Shown here: piece after piece, positions 53,967 to 63,094 of the stretch
Layout: each line of letters starts with the position of its first letter
Position numbering within the stretch: the first letter of the stretch is position 1
Assembly: GCA_016781505.1 (NCBI GenBank)
Contig: JADDQF010000102.1
Location: forward strand, 1 to 64,000
From: a bacterium
Lineage (GTDB): Bacteria; Chloroflexota; Chloroflexia; Chloroflexales; Kallotenuaceae
DNA length: 64,000 nucleotides
Reading direction: 5' to 3'
The notes under the pieces: generated by a model
What the model saw: only the letters and a program-made list of their open reading frames with translations
Told to the model about the DNA's origin: nothing
Database searches by the model: none
Position numbers and translations under genes: made by a program

Positions 53967-54133
53967 TTGTGGTTCCTCTGCCTGCCAGCTCCAGCATGGC
54001 TCGTCGCACAGCCAGCGACTCACTATGTACATTAGCACATGCGTAACTTGTCCTTGCATAGCTGCGTTTTAATCAACAAGCGGGACTGTCGTTCACTGGC
54101 CTAGTTGGTGGCCTCAAGCCAGGACTTTGCTGC
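53967..54133. other. Remainder of the spacer before the 102-aa gene
   Basis: No gene seen between the NHL remnant and the promoter at 54134. An in-frame minus-strand extension of the remnant is open to 54059 but not conserved. Confidence 0.35.
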
Positions 54134-54163
54134 TTGTCAACGGTCAGGTTCCCGTGGTATAAC
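54134..54163 (+). promoter_or_regulatory. Promoter of the 102-aa gene
   Basis: TTGTCA (54134-54139) and TATAAC (54158-54163), spacer 18 bp. Start near 54170. Confidence 0.7.
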
Positions 54164-54204
54164 AAAGCTATCCTCAACCGGTTACTCCAACAGAAGGAGC
54201 TCGC

Positions 54205-54513
54205 ATGAACATCGCTCCATCCGCTCCTGCGCTGCGTTCGCACATCTCCAGTGCGCGCGACGCCCGGCTGCGTGTCGCAATCGGCTACCAACACCTCGCT
54301 AGCGGACGTGGTTTACCAGCCCTGATCATTGAAGATCCGCAAGCGCCATGTGGTGTTCGGATTGTTTATACGCGTAAACAGCCGACCTCCGACCCAATCA
54401 GTGTTGTGCTCCACCATGCCCGGCAACTGTCAATCGACGTATTGCCGCAAGATGCATACTTTCGTGACCGAGCCGAGGCTTTGGCTAAGCTCCGGGGTAT
54501 GACGCCCGCATAG
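54205..54513 (+). CDS. Conserved-looking small protein, unknown
   Basis: 102 aa from an ATG with AAGGAG 5 nt upstream and a good promoter. Soluble, mixed alpha/beta, with PALIIEDPQAPCGVRIVY and QLSIDVLPQDAYFRDRAEALAKLRG. No family recognised. Independent unit just ahead of the yigZ-like gene. Confidence 0.65.
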   Translation: MNIAPSAPALRSHISSARDARLRVAIGYQHLASGRGLPALIIEDPQAPCGVRIVYTRKQPTSDPISVVLHHARQLSIDVLPQDAYFRDRAEALAKLRGMTPA

Positions 54514-54694
54514 CTGTAGCTTGCCTAATCTGCGCATGCACATGGTTGCGACCCCCGGAAGATGCGGTCGTACACCGTGTGTCTTGCTGTGCCGGGGTAG
54601 GCTCGTCTCCATCCCGTGGCTGGTGCGTGTGCACAACCGCGCGCTGTTGAGTTGCTTTACACTACGGCTGGGGGAAGCAAGCGAGCAAGCTATC

Positions 54695-55309
54695 ATGGCA
54701 GACGCCAATCGGTATCCTATTCCATCCGCCGAAGCGCGCACAGAACTGCGGATTGCAAATTCGCGGTTTATTGCGACGGCAATGCCTACGCCAACGGTGG
54801 ACGAGGCCAAAGCCAGCATTACCCGCGTTCGTGCGGAGTTTGCTAACGCCACACACAATGTGTACGCGTACGTCGTTGGCTACGGCGCGACCACAACCTT
54901 AGGCATGAGCGACGATGGCGAGCCCGGTGGTACGGCTGGCCGGCCGGCATTAGCGGTGTTGCAGGGCAGTGGTCTAGGTGACATAACGGTTGTGGTCACG
55001 CGCTACTTTGGCGGCACGCTGTTGGGCACGGGTGGCCTGGTGCGGGCTTATGGTGATGCTGTCAAGGCAGTGCTTGCCGTTGTGCCGCGCGCCGAGCGGA
55101 TTGAACGCCGCACCGTTTTGCTGTCGATTGCGTATCCCCAATACGAAAGTGTGAAGCGGCTGGTTCTGGCGCACATCGGCACCGTCCAGCATGAGGAGTT
55201 TGCCGCCGAGGTTACGCTCACACTGCAGTTTGCGGTTGACAACATCGCTGCCTTTTCCCACGAGCTGAACGACCTCACGGCTGGCCAAGCGATTGTGGTT
55301 GCCGAGTAG
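54695..55309 (+). CDS. yigZ: YigZ/IMPACT family protein
   Basis: 204 aa from the ATG at 54695, the family's usual length; the longer open frame is not conserved. N-terminal UPF0029 domain: RIANSRFIATAMPTPT, THNVYAYVVGYG, SDDGEPGGTAGRPALAVLQ, VVVTRYFGGTLLGTGGLVRAYGDAV. The C-terminal part (about 135-204) is the DUF1949 ferredoxin-like domain. The eukaryotic homologue IMPACT affects GCN2 signalling; the bacterial role is not settled. The ribosome binding site is weak. Confidence 0.9.
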   Translation: MADANRYPIPSAEARTELRIANSRFIATAMPTPTVDEAKASITRVRAEFANATHNVYAYVVGYGATTTLGMSDDGEPGGTAGRPALAVLQGSGLGDITVVVTRYFGGTLLGTGGLVRAYGDAVKAVLAVVPRAERIERRTVLLSIAYPQYESVKRLVLAHIGTVQHEEFAAEVTLTLQFAVDNIAAFSHELNDLTAGQAIVVAE

Positions 55310-55411
55310 AGCTGCACGCGCCGCAGGGCATGGTTGCGAGGGAAAGCCAGAATTTCAACGGCGCGAACGGTATTGATCTTGCTTGTGCTGTGCGAAGGAG
55401 GAGGTGATAGC

Positions 55412-55747
55412 ATGGGCACAAGCCTCTTACAAATACAAACAATTTATGTTGGCCCACTTACGGGTGAGCCAGGCTTTGGGCGTAAACTGATCGAGGCATT
55501 GCAGCAGCTGGAGCGCTTTGAATTTACAGGCGAGCGGGCGTATGCCGACGCAATCTTGGAAGCACACGGCGACGACCAGGAGGCTGGCTTTGTCGGCAAG
55601 GCTACGCTGCGCGATCTTTCGGGAATGGTGATCTGGTCGGCGCAAACGATGCGACCGCATGGCGTGCCTGGGCCAATGGCCTACGAGCGGATCGTTGCCG
55701 AGCTGAAAGACGCTCTCGTAGCTTTGGAGGAAAGCCGGACGGCGTGA
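55412..55747 (+). CDS. Small protein, unknown
   Basis: 111 aa from the ATG at 55412, with GGAGGAGG upstream. Begins TSLLQIQTIYVGPLTGEPGFGRKLIEALQQL, with AYADAILEAHGDD and ATLRDLSGMVIWSAQ. The pattern (a strand, then a helix covering 'LIEALQQL', then a short strand and 'ADAILEA') recalls the fold of CsgG/TolB N-terminal-like domains that test for 'lipoprotein-type' activity, but it lacks a signal peptide and I cannot place it. It follows yigZ by 102 bp. Confidence 0.55.
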   Translation: MGTSLLQIQTIYVGPLTGEPGFGRKLIEALQQLERFEFTGERAYADAILEAHGDDQEAGFVGKATLRDLSGMVIWSAQTMRPHGVPGPMAYERIVAELKDALVALEESRTA

Positions 55748-55794
55748 GCGGCAGCAGAGATGATCGCATCGCGTGCCTTCACGGAGCGGACTGC

Positions 55795-56583
55795 TCAGGC
55801 GAAGGCCGCTGCATCGAGCTGCCGCACCTCCGCTAAGTGTTGCTTAGGGATCAACAAGCGCTGCAGCAAGGGGCGCAGTTTTAGCCGGTTAACGACAGGA
55901 TATAGCCGGAGCGTCCAAGCCAACGGCGTTGTGGAGCGCAAATGGAGCAGATCGCGCACCCGTTCCGGCACAAGCAGGGTTTGGATGTGCAGCAGCAGCC
56001 TGTAGCGACGTGCGCCCAGATGGCGGCGATACTGCTGGTACAGGGTCGTGGTGTAGTGGCTGTGCTCCAAGTTTTGCTCCAAATGCCGCTGGCGATCCTG
56101 CTGCCAGGCCGCGTATGTTGCTGGGAGCTCCGGAATCTGGAGGCCCTGCCCCACGCGCAGAAAAACGGCATACAGCTCCGTCTGCTCGGTATCGGTTAGG
56201 GGGCGGTGGAGCAGGCGGTATGCCCGCTCCGAATAATCGATCAGCATATACAGTACGTCCCGATGGGCCCAATCAGGAATTGTTTGCTGTCGCTGTTGTT
56301 CAAGCGCTCGGTGAATCGTGTTAATCCGGTCCAGCGTACGTTGCGCTGCCGCGGCATCAGCGAACACAATGTCACGGGCGAAACGCGCAGTGGCGAACAG
56401 CCGCCCAATCGGATCATTCGGGACTTTGCCCGTATAAAAAAGCCAATCAACCGCGCGATTAAGGGCAAACTCGGCAGCCGAGCCGGCAAATACCAATAAA
56501 ATGGTGTCGGCATTGCCCCAAATTGTGCGGACGATCGAGTTTGGGTCTGTGAACGGCAGGTTTGGATCTGGTCGTGCGCTCAT
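55795..56583 (-). CDS. Oxygenase MpaB-like (DUF2236) protein
   Basis: 262 aa. DUF2236 features: an N-terminal RTIWGNADTILLVFAGSAAEFALN segment, GRLFATARFARDIVFADAAAAQRTLDRINTIH, and the PDWAHRDVLYMLIDYSERAYRLL block with its histidine/acid residues near residue 105-130; the family binds a haem or non-haem metal (latex-clearing protein, MpaB, Lcp relatives). No signal peptide. Substrate unknown. Converges on the unknown gene at 55.4 kb (47-bp gap). Confidence 0.75.
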   Translation of the reverse strand: MSARPDPNLPFTDPNSIVRTIWGNADTILLVFAGSAAEFALNRAVDWLFYTGKVPNDPIGRLFATARFARDIVFADAAAAQRTLDRINTIHRALEQQRQQTIPDWAHRDVLYMLIDYSERAYRLLHRPLTDTEQTELYAVFLRVGQGLQIPELPATYAAWQQDRQRHLEQNLEHSHYTTTLYQQYRRHLGARRYRLLLHIQTLLVPERVRDLLHLRSTTPLAWTLRLYPVVNRLKLRPLLQRLLIPKQHLAEVRQLDAAAFA

Positions 56584-56737
56584 GGTTGTTTCAATTGCTT
56601 AGCATCATACGGTAGTATTGTTCTTATGAATAGTGTACCTCCATTGTGTGAGCTTGGCATGCGTTACATTGCCGAAAACGCATGTGTTGGTTGCCCAACC
56701 TAGCGCGCCAGTTACCTGAGCCATGGAAGGATTTCCT

Positions 56738-57841
56738 GTGTATCGCCAGCTCATCTATCCCGTCCTTCAATCCGTCGATCCCGAACGTACGCACGAGCTT
56801 GTGCTGCGGCTGCTGCAAGGGTTTGAGCGAGCGCCCTTGCTCCGTAAGCTGTTAGGCAAATTATTTGTGGTTGACGATCCCCGGCTTGGCGTCGAGGTGT
56901 GGGGTATGCACTTTGCCAATCCACTGGGCATTGCCGCCGGTTTGGACAAGAACGGCGTGGCCGTGGAAACCTGGGGTGCGCTAGGCTTTGGACATGTCGA
57001 GGTCGGCACAGTGACACCTCGCCCGCAGCCCGGTAATCCACGGCCGCGCTTATACCGGCTGCCGGCCGACCAGGCGTTGATTAATCGGTTGGGCTTTCCC
57101 GGGCATGGCGCTGTTGCCGTGCATGATCAACTTCAACGTCATGCCGGATCCCGTCTGGTTGTGGGCGTCAACATCGGAGCAAACAAGGCCAGTGTTGAGG
57201 CTGGACGCGCCAATGAGGATTATGTGCGGGCGTTGGAGCAGCTGTACGCCGTTGCCGATTACATCACGATCAATATCAGTTCGCCGAATACCCTGCGGCT
57301 GCGCGATCTTCAAGGCTGTGTAGCGCTGGAAGCCTTGGTCCAGCAGGTGGTTGCCCGTCGTGACACAATGTCGGTGCGCAAGCCCATCCTCGTCAAAATC
57401 GCGCCTGATCTCGCGCCGGCCGAGCTTGACGATATCCTGCATGTGAGCACGGCACATGCGATTGATGGCCTTATAGCTACCAATACCACGGTGGCCCGAC
57501 CGCCCACCCTGCGTAGTCGTTACCGGCGGGAGTCGGGTGGACTGAGCGGCGTGCCGCTGCGGGAGCGGGCCACTGATATTTTGCGCTACGTGTATGGGAG
57601 TACCGGTGGCGCGCTGCCCATTATCGCCGTAGGCGGCGTGTTTGACGCTGCGGATGTGTTTGCGCGGCTGGCTGCCGGCGCAGCGCTGGTGCAAGTGTAC
57701 ACCGGCTTTGTGTACGGAGGCCCAGGTTTAGCGCGGCGACTCCTGCGCGGGGTACTGCGCTTGATGGATGCCCAAGGCTTGACCTCAATCGCCGAGATCA
57801 GAGGCCTCAGCTGTGGCGCGTCAAGCTCGGTGCTGGTCTGA
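56738..57841 (+). CDS. pyrD: Dihydroorotate dehydrogenase (quinone), class 2
   Basis: 367 aa from the GTG at 56738. The start is chosen because AAGGA lies 8 nt upstream and the protein then begins MYRQLIYPVLQSVDPE, as in the family; an ATG at 56723 is the alternative. FMN barrel: NPLGIAAGLDKNG, NRLGFPGHG, INISSPNTLRLRDLQ with the class-2 catalytic Ser, and GGLSGVPLRERATDILR. N-terminal helices bind the membrane quinone. Fourth pyrimidine step; carAB at the other end of the window supply its pathway. Confidence 0.95.
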   Translation: MYRQLIYPVLQSVDPERTHELVLRLLQGFERAPLLRKLLGKLFVVDDPRLGVEVWGMHFANPLGIAAGLDKNGVAVETWGALGFGHVEVGTVTPRPQPGNPRPRLYRLPADQALINRLGFPGHGAVAVHDQLQRHAGSRLVVGVNIGANKASVEAGRANEDYVRALEQLYAVADYITINISSPNTLRLRDLQGCVALEALVQQVVARRDTMSVRKPILVKIAPDLAPAELDDILHVSTAHAIDGLIATNTTVARPPTLRSRYRRESGGLSGVPLRERATDILRYVYGSTGGALPIIAVGGVFDAADVFARLAAGAALVQVYTGFVYGGPGLARRLLRGVLRLMDAQGLTSIAEIRGLSCGASSSVLV

Positions 57842-57892
57842 GGCTGCAGGGTGAGGAGCCTATCCAGCCGCCGGCTCACCCCGGCGGCCTGC

Positions 57893-57922
57893 TTGCGACG
57901 CTGGCACAGAAGACGCTACAAT
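57893..57922 (+). promoter_or_regulatory. Promoter of phhA
   Basis: TTGCGA (57893-57898) and TACAAT (57917-57922), spacer 18 bp. A perfect hairpin (CCGCCGG/CCGGCGG at about 57868-57887, no T-run) lies just upstream and may end pyrD mRNA. Confidence 0.6.
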
Positions 57923-58016
57923 AAAAATCGCGGGCGAAGCATCCACGTTGGCCAAGCTGTTGCTTGGGCCGTGATCGCGCCTCGTAGCGTACGCAACAAC
58001 GGAAAGGAAGCAGCAG

Positions 58017-58769
58017 ATGGACGTGTACGACAACGACGTCGCAACACAACGTCATGCACGGGGGACGGCGGGAAACTATTCCGAAGAAGACCATGAAACA
58101 TGGCACAAGCTGTGTGTGCGTCAGTCCGAGCTGGTTGCTCCGGTCGCCTGTCACGCCTTCAAGGTCGGGCTGCCGAAGCTGGGCTTGGACTTCAAGCGCT
58201 TGCCCGACCGGGAGATCATGGAGCGGCGTATTTATGGGCTCTCCGGCTGGCGGCTGGCCGATGCCCAAAATGAGTATCTCGGTCCGACCGAATGGTTTGA
58301 GCATATTGCGGCCAAGCGTTTTCCCGTCACGGATTATATTCGGCGGCCGCATGAGCTGGATTTCACCCCCCTACCCGACCTTTTCCATGAATACTTTGGC
58401 CACCTTGCGTTCTTTACCGACCCGGCGTTTGGCGAGATAGCCCAGCGCTACGGCACGGTGTATTTGCAGGCCCGCACCGAAGCGCAGCAGCTAGCTATAG
58501 CCCGCCTGTGGTGGTTCGGCATCGAGTTTGGTTTTGTGCGCGAACAGGGCGAGCTTAAAGTGATTGGCGCCGGCTTGCTGTCATCGCCGGGAGAGCTGCA
58601 GCACGCACTGCGGGACGAAACGCCCAAGTATGCCTTTGATATCAACCGTGTTGCCGCCACACCATCAGCCGCCTATAGCTATCACGATCACTATTTCATT
58701 CTCGACTCGGTACAGCACTGGCGTGAAATCATCGATAGCTACGCGCGCCAGGAGGGCCTCGCAGACTAG
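58017..58769 (+). CDS. phhA: Phenylalanine 4-monooxygenase (aromatic amino acid hydroxylase)
   Basis: Converts Phe to Tyr with tetrahydrobiopterin, iron and oxygen. 250 aa, the bacterial catalytic-core size. DFTPLPDLFHEYFGHLAFF carries the two iron histidines (H-E-x-x-H type), and LWWFGIEFGFVREQGELKVIGAGLLSS supplies the Glu ligand and pterin region. No N-terminal ACT domain. It gives a second route to Tyr beside TyrA at 19.7 kb, which matters because the aromatic leader counts both Phe and Tyr codons. AAGGAA precedes the ATG. Confidence 0.93.
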   Translation: MDVYDNDVATQRHARGTAGNYSEEDHETWHKLCVRQSELVAPVACHAFKVGLPKLGLDFKRLPDREIMERRIYGLSGWRLADAQNEYLGPTEWFEHIAAKRFPVTDYIRRPHELDFTPLPDLFHEYFGHLAFFTDPAFGEIAQRYGTVYLQARTEAQQLAIARLWWFGIEFGFVREQGELKVIGAGLLSSPGELQHALRDETPKYAFDINRVAATPSAAYSYHDHYFILDSVQHWREIIDSYARQEGLAD

Positions 58770-58801
58770 ATGCAGCCAACTCACGAACCGATCTGGGCGC
58801 T

Positions 58802-60007
58802 TTGCGTGAGGTGCTCACACTTAACAGCCAGGCCGATCTGCCTGGTCAGCGGAAACGGGCGTTGATGGGCAGCTTGAGCGTCCAGATTGCGGGCGAGGCT
58901 GTGCTGTTGCCATCCGGCACTCCCGATCAATCCCTCGATCCGGGCGATCAGCTGCTTGCGGAGCACGGAGCACCTAGCGGTGGCCAGCGCGTCCTGGTCT
59001 TAGGGGCGGGCAATGGCGTCCTGCCCGTGTTTTGTGCTCGCCGTGTGGGTCAAGGCGAGGTGCTGGTGGTCGATCAGCGCTCCCATGCCTTGGCCGTGGC
59101 AGCCGCAACCGCGGCGCTGAACGGAGCGACTGCGCGCTTCATATCTACCACTGATCTGTCACGCCTGCCCGCCGGCTCGGTTAACCATGCGCTGATCAAT
59201 ATCGCCTTTCAGCCCAACAGTGTTCGTTTGGTCGAATTGCTTGGAGAAACGCAGCGGTTAACGGAGCCGGGTGCGCGGGTGTACCTTGCCGGTGCCCGGG
59301 ATCGTGGGGCCGACACCGCGATCAAACGTTTGGGCGAAGTCTTTGGTCGGGCGCAGCTGGCCGCGTATCGCAAAGGCTATCGCGTGGGCGTAGCTGTCCG
59401 CAGCGAGGCTGCGATGCCACCGGCAGCTGCTCCCCAGCTCGAACTGATGGAGGTGGAGCTGCGTGGGAGCCACTACACATTGGAGGCGCATTCCGGCGTC
59501 TTCGCCCGCGGCGGTCTCGACCCGGCTGCTGCCCTGCTGGCTACAGCTATCGAGGTGTCAAGCGGTGATAAGGTGCTCGACCTCGGCTGCGGCAGCGGCA
59601 TTGTCGGCATGGTGGCTGCGCGTTTGGCTCCACAGGGGCATGTATGGCTCGTGGATACCAACACCGAGGCGGTGGCGCTGACACAACGGAACGTGGAGCG
59701 GAATGCCATCCCCAATGCAACGGTGCTGGTGAGCGATAGCACGGCGGCCGTCGCCGACCAGCGCTTTGATGTGGTGGTGTGCAATCCGCCATTTCATGAG
59801 GGTCGCAGCGCAGCACGCAGCCTTGGCCTGCGCTTGATCAACGATGCCATGCACGTACTCCCGCCCGGCGGTCGCTGCTTCGTTGTCGCCAACCGCTTCT
59901 TGCCCTACGAAACGGCGATGCGGGAGCGCCTTAACGATGTGCGCGAGGTTGCAGGCGATACGCGCTACAAAGTGTTGCGCGGCTCTGGTCTTTACCGATC
60001 CGGGTAG
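58802..60007 (+). CDS. RsmC/RlmG-like rRNA guanine-N2 methyltransferase
   Basis: 401 aa from a TTG; the start is uncertain and no good ribosome binding site was seen. Two tandem Rossmann domains: an N-terminal one with LGAGNGVLPVF (degenerate, as in RsmC) and a C-terminal active one with VLDLGCGSGIVGMVAA, VWLVDTNTEAVALTQRNVE and the N2-methyltransferase motif VVVCNPPFHEG. This double layout is that of RsmC (16S G1207) and RlmG (23S G1835); which base is targeted cannot be told. It follows phhA by 32 bp and is probably co-transcribed. Confidence 0.85.
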   Translation: MREVLTLNSQADLPGQRKRALMGSLSVQIAGEAVLLPSGTPDQSLDPGDQLLAEHGAPSGGQRVLVLGAGNGVLPVFCARRVGQGEVLVVDQRSHALAVAAATAALNGATARFISTTDLSRLPAGSVNHALINIAFQPNSVRLVELLGETQRLTEPGARVYLAGARDRGADTAIKRLGEVFGRAQLAAYRKGYRVGVAVRSEAAMPPAAAPQLELMEVELRGSHYTLEAHSGVFARGGLDPAAALLATAIEVSSGDKVLDLGCGSGIVGMVAARLAPQGHVWLVDTNTEAVALTQRNVERNAIPNATVLVSDSTAAVADQRFDVVVCNPPFHEGRSAARSLGLRLINDAMHVLPPGGRCFVVANRFLPYETAMRERLNDVREVAGDTRYKVLRGSGLYRSG

Positions 60008-60087
60008 CACAGGGTACAGCCTCCTGGTGCCGGGCGAAAAGGCCAGGCAGTGCAGATCTCGCCTTTCACGTACGGCTGGAGTTGGTG

Positions 60088-61089
60088 TTACGCTTTGCGG
60101 CGAACGCGCAGCAGGGCAATCTTGGTTGAGTGATTAAACGGCGCCGGATCGGTGATGGGTTGGCTGACCAGCGTTTCGGGATACCCCGTGAAGTCTAATG
60201 GTACCGGCAGCAATGCTTCGATTGCCAGGTAGCCGTCGGCGCACAGCGCTGCCAAGGTTTCGAGATAGGCTTTGCCGCTCACAAAGACGGCATTGTTGAT
60301 CGCTACGATATAGCCGCCGTCGTTGACGAGCGGACGAACTTTGTTGATCAAGCGCCCGCTATTGTTGGCCAGATCGACCGTTCCATGTTTGGTTGTGGCA
60401 AAAATTGGCGGGTCGACAAAAACACAGTCGAAGCGTTCGTCTGCGCGCTTCAAGCGGTTGATCTCCGTCCAAAAATCGCCGGTCTGGAAATCTGCCTTGT
60501 GGATCGGAAATCCATTCAGCGTGTACGACGTTTTAGCCAGATTAAGAAAGCGGCGGTTCAAATCCAGATGCACAACCCGGGTCGCCCCGCCGGCCCGTGC
60601 GGCAACGCCTAAGCTCCCGGTATAGGCAAATGTGTTGAGAACTGATTTTCCGCTGAGTGAGTCGACTGCCCATTCACGCAGGTGCCGTGTATCCAGATAA
60701 AGACTGGCATCGCGGTTGAGCAAGATATCCAGCGCGTACCAAACGCCGTGTTCACGCACCTTACGCGCGGGTGCTTCGCCGAACACCACAACCCCATTGG
60801 CCTCCTCGGACGTTGCCGCATGCCGTGTTTTCACGACCACCGAGTCGATCCAGGGCAGGCGCTCGCACAGCCATGCCTGTGCTGCCTGGACATCGGCTGT
60901 GCCCGCCTCGGGCGGATCAGCATAGTTATGCAGCACAATCGTCCGGCCATACAGGTCAATAGCCAGCTTTGGCCATCCTTCCAGAAAGCCATTCAGTAGT
61001 CGGAAAGCAAGCTCGTGTCGCGCGTCGAACAGAGCGCTGCGCGCGTGTACCGCCGCCGCCAACATGGCTGCGAGCTCAGGGCTGCTCAT
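60088..61089 (-). CDS. RlmI-like class I rRNA methyltransferase
   Basis: 333 aa from the ATG at 61089 (GGAG 9 nt upstream). The C-terminal catalytic domain has VLNTFAYTGSLGVAARAGGATRVVHLD and FDCVFVDPPIFATTKHG, the RlmI/RlmK pattern for m5C or m7G in 23S rRNA. The N-terminal part (about 1-110) has the EEHEC-like substrate-channel region (LNRDASLYLDTRHLREW) but no clear PUA domain, so it is shorter than E. coli RlmI (396). Convergent with the previous methyltransferase. Confidence 0.8.
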   Translation of the reverse strand: MSSPELAAMLAAAVHARSALFDARHELAFRLLNGFLEGWPKLAIDLYGRTIVLHNYADPPEAGTADVQAAQAWLCERLPWIDSVVVKTRHAATSEEANGVVVFGEAPARKVREHGVWYALDILLNRDASLYLDTRHLREWAVDSLSGKSVLNTFAYTGSLGVAARAGGATRVVHLDLNRRFLNLAKTSYTLNGFPIHKADFQTGDFWTEINRLKRADERFDCVFVDPPIFATTKHGTVDLANNSGRLINKVRPLVNDGGYIVAINNAVFVSGKAYLETLAALCADGYLAIEALLPVPLDFTGYPETLVSQPITDPAPFNHSTKIALLRVRRKA

Positions 61090-61230
61090 GCAGCGTGCTC
61101 CGACGGTGCAATGGCTGTCCACTGCTGTTGTGAATTACACGCGCTGTTGTCCGGCTTCACGTGGCCTTGCATCATCTTCATTCCCTTGCTGTTTGCGCAT
61201 CAAATGCGGCGGCGGTACGCCACTTCGCGC

Positions 61231-61258
61231 TTGACACATATATAACCTAAGGTATCCT
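61231..61258 (+). promoter_or_regulatory. Promoter of the marR-MFS operon
   Basis: TTGACA (61231-61236) and TATCCT (61253-61258), spacer 16 bp. The MarR-type operator begins 3 bp after the -10. Confidence 0.75.
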
Positions 61259-61260
61259 TA

Positions 61261-61279
61261 TTATCAAGCACCTTGATAA
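61261..61279. promoter_or_regulatory. MarR-type operator (perfect palindrome)
   Basis: TTATCAAG-CAC-CTTGATAA: perfect 8-bp arms with a 3-bp spacer, over the predicted transcription start and 20 bp before the marR ATG. MarR-family dimers bind palindromes of this size; TTATCAAG-type arms are typical. Confidence 0.8.
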
Positions 61280-61298
61280 GCAGTGCTGATCGAGCAGC

Positions 61299-61757
61299 AT
61301 GTCCGACCAAATTGAAGAACTCACCCAAGAATTACTGGTAATTTTGCCACTGCTCACCCGGATTGTGGCCGCGGAAGTGCGCCGGGAAGCTGGCGATGCA
61401 ACGACTATGCCACAGTTTCGGGTGCTGGCCCATCTGCACGCCGGTCCGCTGACCCTGAGTGCGCTCGCCAAACAACGACGGGTTAGTTTGCAAGCGATGA
61501 GCGAGCTGGTGCAGGTGCTGGTCGAGCGTGGCTGGGTTGAGCGCGTTCCCGCAGCTCATGATCGTCGCCAACACCTGCTGCACCTTTCCGATCACGGGCG
61601 GCAGCACTACGAGCGAGCCCACGACCAAACGCTTCGCCGGCTTGTGCCGCTGCTAAGTGCGCTGGACGAAGGGGAGCGTGCGGCGGTGCAGCAGGCGTTG
61701 CCAGCGCTGCGCCGGGTGCTTGCCCGCGAAGAAAGCGAAGAAGACATTGGCAGCTAA
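61299..61757 (+). CDS. MarR-family transcriptional regulator
   Basis: 152 aa winged-helix repressor. PQFRVLAHLHAGPLTLSALAKQRRVSLQAMSELVQVLVERGWVERV covers the recognition helix, then AHDRRQHLLHLSDHGRQ is the wing. It starts 20 bp after the palindrome and runs into the MFS gene (26-bp gap). Expected to repress itself and the exporter, with release by an unknown ligand. Confidence 0.9.
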   Translation: MSDQIEELTQELLVILPLLTRIVAAEVRREAGDATTMPQFRVLAHLHAGPLTLSALAKQRRVSLQAMSELVQVLVERGWVERVPAAHDRRQHLLHLSDHGRQHYERAHDQTLRRLVPLLSALDEGERAAVQQALPALRRVLAREESEEDIGS

Positions 61758-61783
61758 GCTCCGTTTGGCCGAAACGCCGAATA

Positions 61784-63094
61784 ATGGACGAACCAATGCG
61801 CGATTATGACGTCACACCGCCCGAAGGCGCTGCTGTGCCGCGGGTGCCCCCCGATACGCCCACCGCACTTGCCGTCCACGATCCGTATGCCGCACTGCGA
61901 TTCCCCGATTTTCGTTGGCTAACGCTTGGCCAATTTATCAGCACACTTGGGACCCAAATGGTCGGTGTGGCTGTAGGCTGGGAGCTGTACGAGCGCACCA
62001 ACTCGGCGTTTGCGCTCGGCTTTGTTGGACTGGTGCAGGTACTGCCGGTTATTCTGCTGTCGCTGCCGGCGGGGCACGCGGCGGATCGGTATGACCGACG
62101 ACGCCTCGTGGTTGGATCGCAACTGCTGTTAGCACTCTGTTCGCTGGGATTGGCTCTTATTTCGTTTGCTCAGGGTCCGCTCGCGCTGGTTTATGCCTGT
62201 TTGTTCGGGATTGGCGTTGCCCGGGCATTTAGCTCACCGGCCAGCTCAACGTTGTTGCCACAGACGGTACCGCCGCAGCATTACGCGAACGCAGCTACCT
62301 GGGGCAGCAGCACATGGCAGCTAGCGGCGGTGATGGGTCCGACGCTGGGGGGCTTTTTGATCGCGGTAAGCCTCAGCGCGGCGCTGGTGTATCTGTGTGA
62401 TGTGGTGGCGTGTCTGCTGTTTGTGTTAGCGCTGAGCATGGTGCGTGGACGCCAGGTTGCCCGCTCAACCGAGGCGCTCAATCTCAGATCGTTGCTGGCC
62501 GGCGTACACTTTCTGCGCCAGAATAAAATCCTGCTGGCTGCGATCACGTTGGATTTGTTCGCGGTGCTGCTGGGCGGCGCGACCACGTTGCTGCCGGTCT
62601 TTGCCCGCGACATTTTGCAGGTGGGTCCAACGGGGCTAGGCTGGCTGCGGGCCGCTCCTTCAATCGGCGCTCTCGCGATGGCAATAATCCTGGCGTATCT
62701 GCCGCCAATCAAGCGCGCTGGTCGGGTGCTGCTGTGGGCAGTTGCCGGCTTTGGCGTCGCAACCGTGGTGTTTGGGCTATCACGCTCGTTTGCATTATCG
62801 TTTTTGATGCTGGGACTGCTCGGCGCTTTCGACAACGTCAGCGTCGTGATTCGCCATACGTTGCTGCTGGTGCTCACGCCCGACGAATTGCGCGGTCGAA
62901 TATCGGCGGTGAACAGTGTGTTTATCGGTGCATCGAATGAGCTGGGCGGGTTTGAGTCGGGCGTGGCGGCGGCGCTGCTCGGCCCGATCACAGCGGTTGC
63001 GGCGGGCGGCATCGGCACGATCCTGGTGGTGCTGGTGGTGGCCCTGGTATGGCCTGAAATGCGGCGGCTTGGGCGACTGGAATCCCATCCATAG
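61784..63094 (+). CDS. MFS exporter (MFS_3/EntS-like)
   Basis: 436 aa, about 12 membrane segments between residues 45 and 425. RFPDFRWLTLGQFISTLGTQM at the N-terminus and the conserved loop AGHAADRYDRRRLVVGSQ (loop 2-3) are MFS_3 features; the second half has VIRHTLLLVLTPDELRGRISAVNSVFIG. Such proteins export siderophores, drugs or macrolide-type compounds; the substrate is unknown. Operon with marR suggests drug or metabolite efflux. Confidence 0.9.
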   Translation: MDEPMRDYDVTPPEGAAVPRVPPDTPTALAVHDPYAALRFPDFRWLTLGQFISTLGTQMVGVAVGWELYERTNSAFALGFVGLVQVLPVILLSLPAGHAADRYDRRRLVVGSQLLLALCSLGLALISFAQGPLALVYACLFGIGVARAFSSPASSTLLPQTVPPQHYANAATWGSSTWQLAAVMGPTLGGFLIAVSLSAALVYLCDVVACLLFVLALSMVRGRQVARSTEALNLRSLLAGVHFLRQNKILLAAITLDLFAVLLGGATTLLPVFARDILQVGPTGLGWLRAAPSIGALAMAIILAYLPPIKRAGRVLLWAVAGFGVATVVFGLSRSFALSFLMLGLLGAFDNVSVVIRHTLLLVLTPDELRGRISAVNSVFIGASNELGGFESGVAAALLGPITAVAAGGIGTILVVLVVALVWPEMRRLGRLESHP

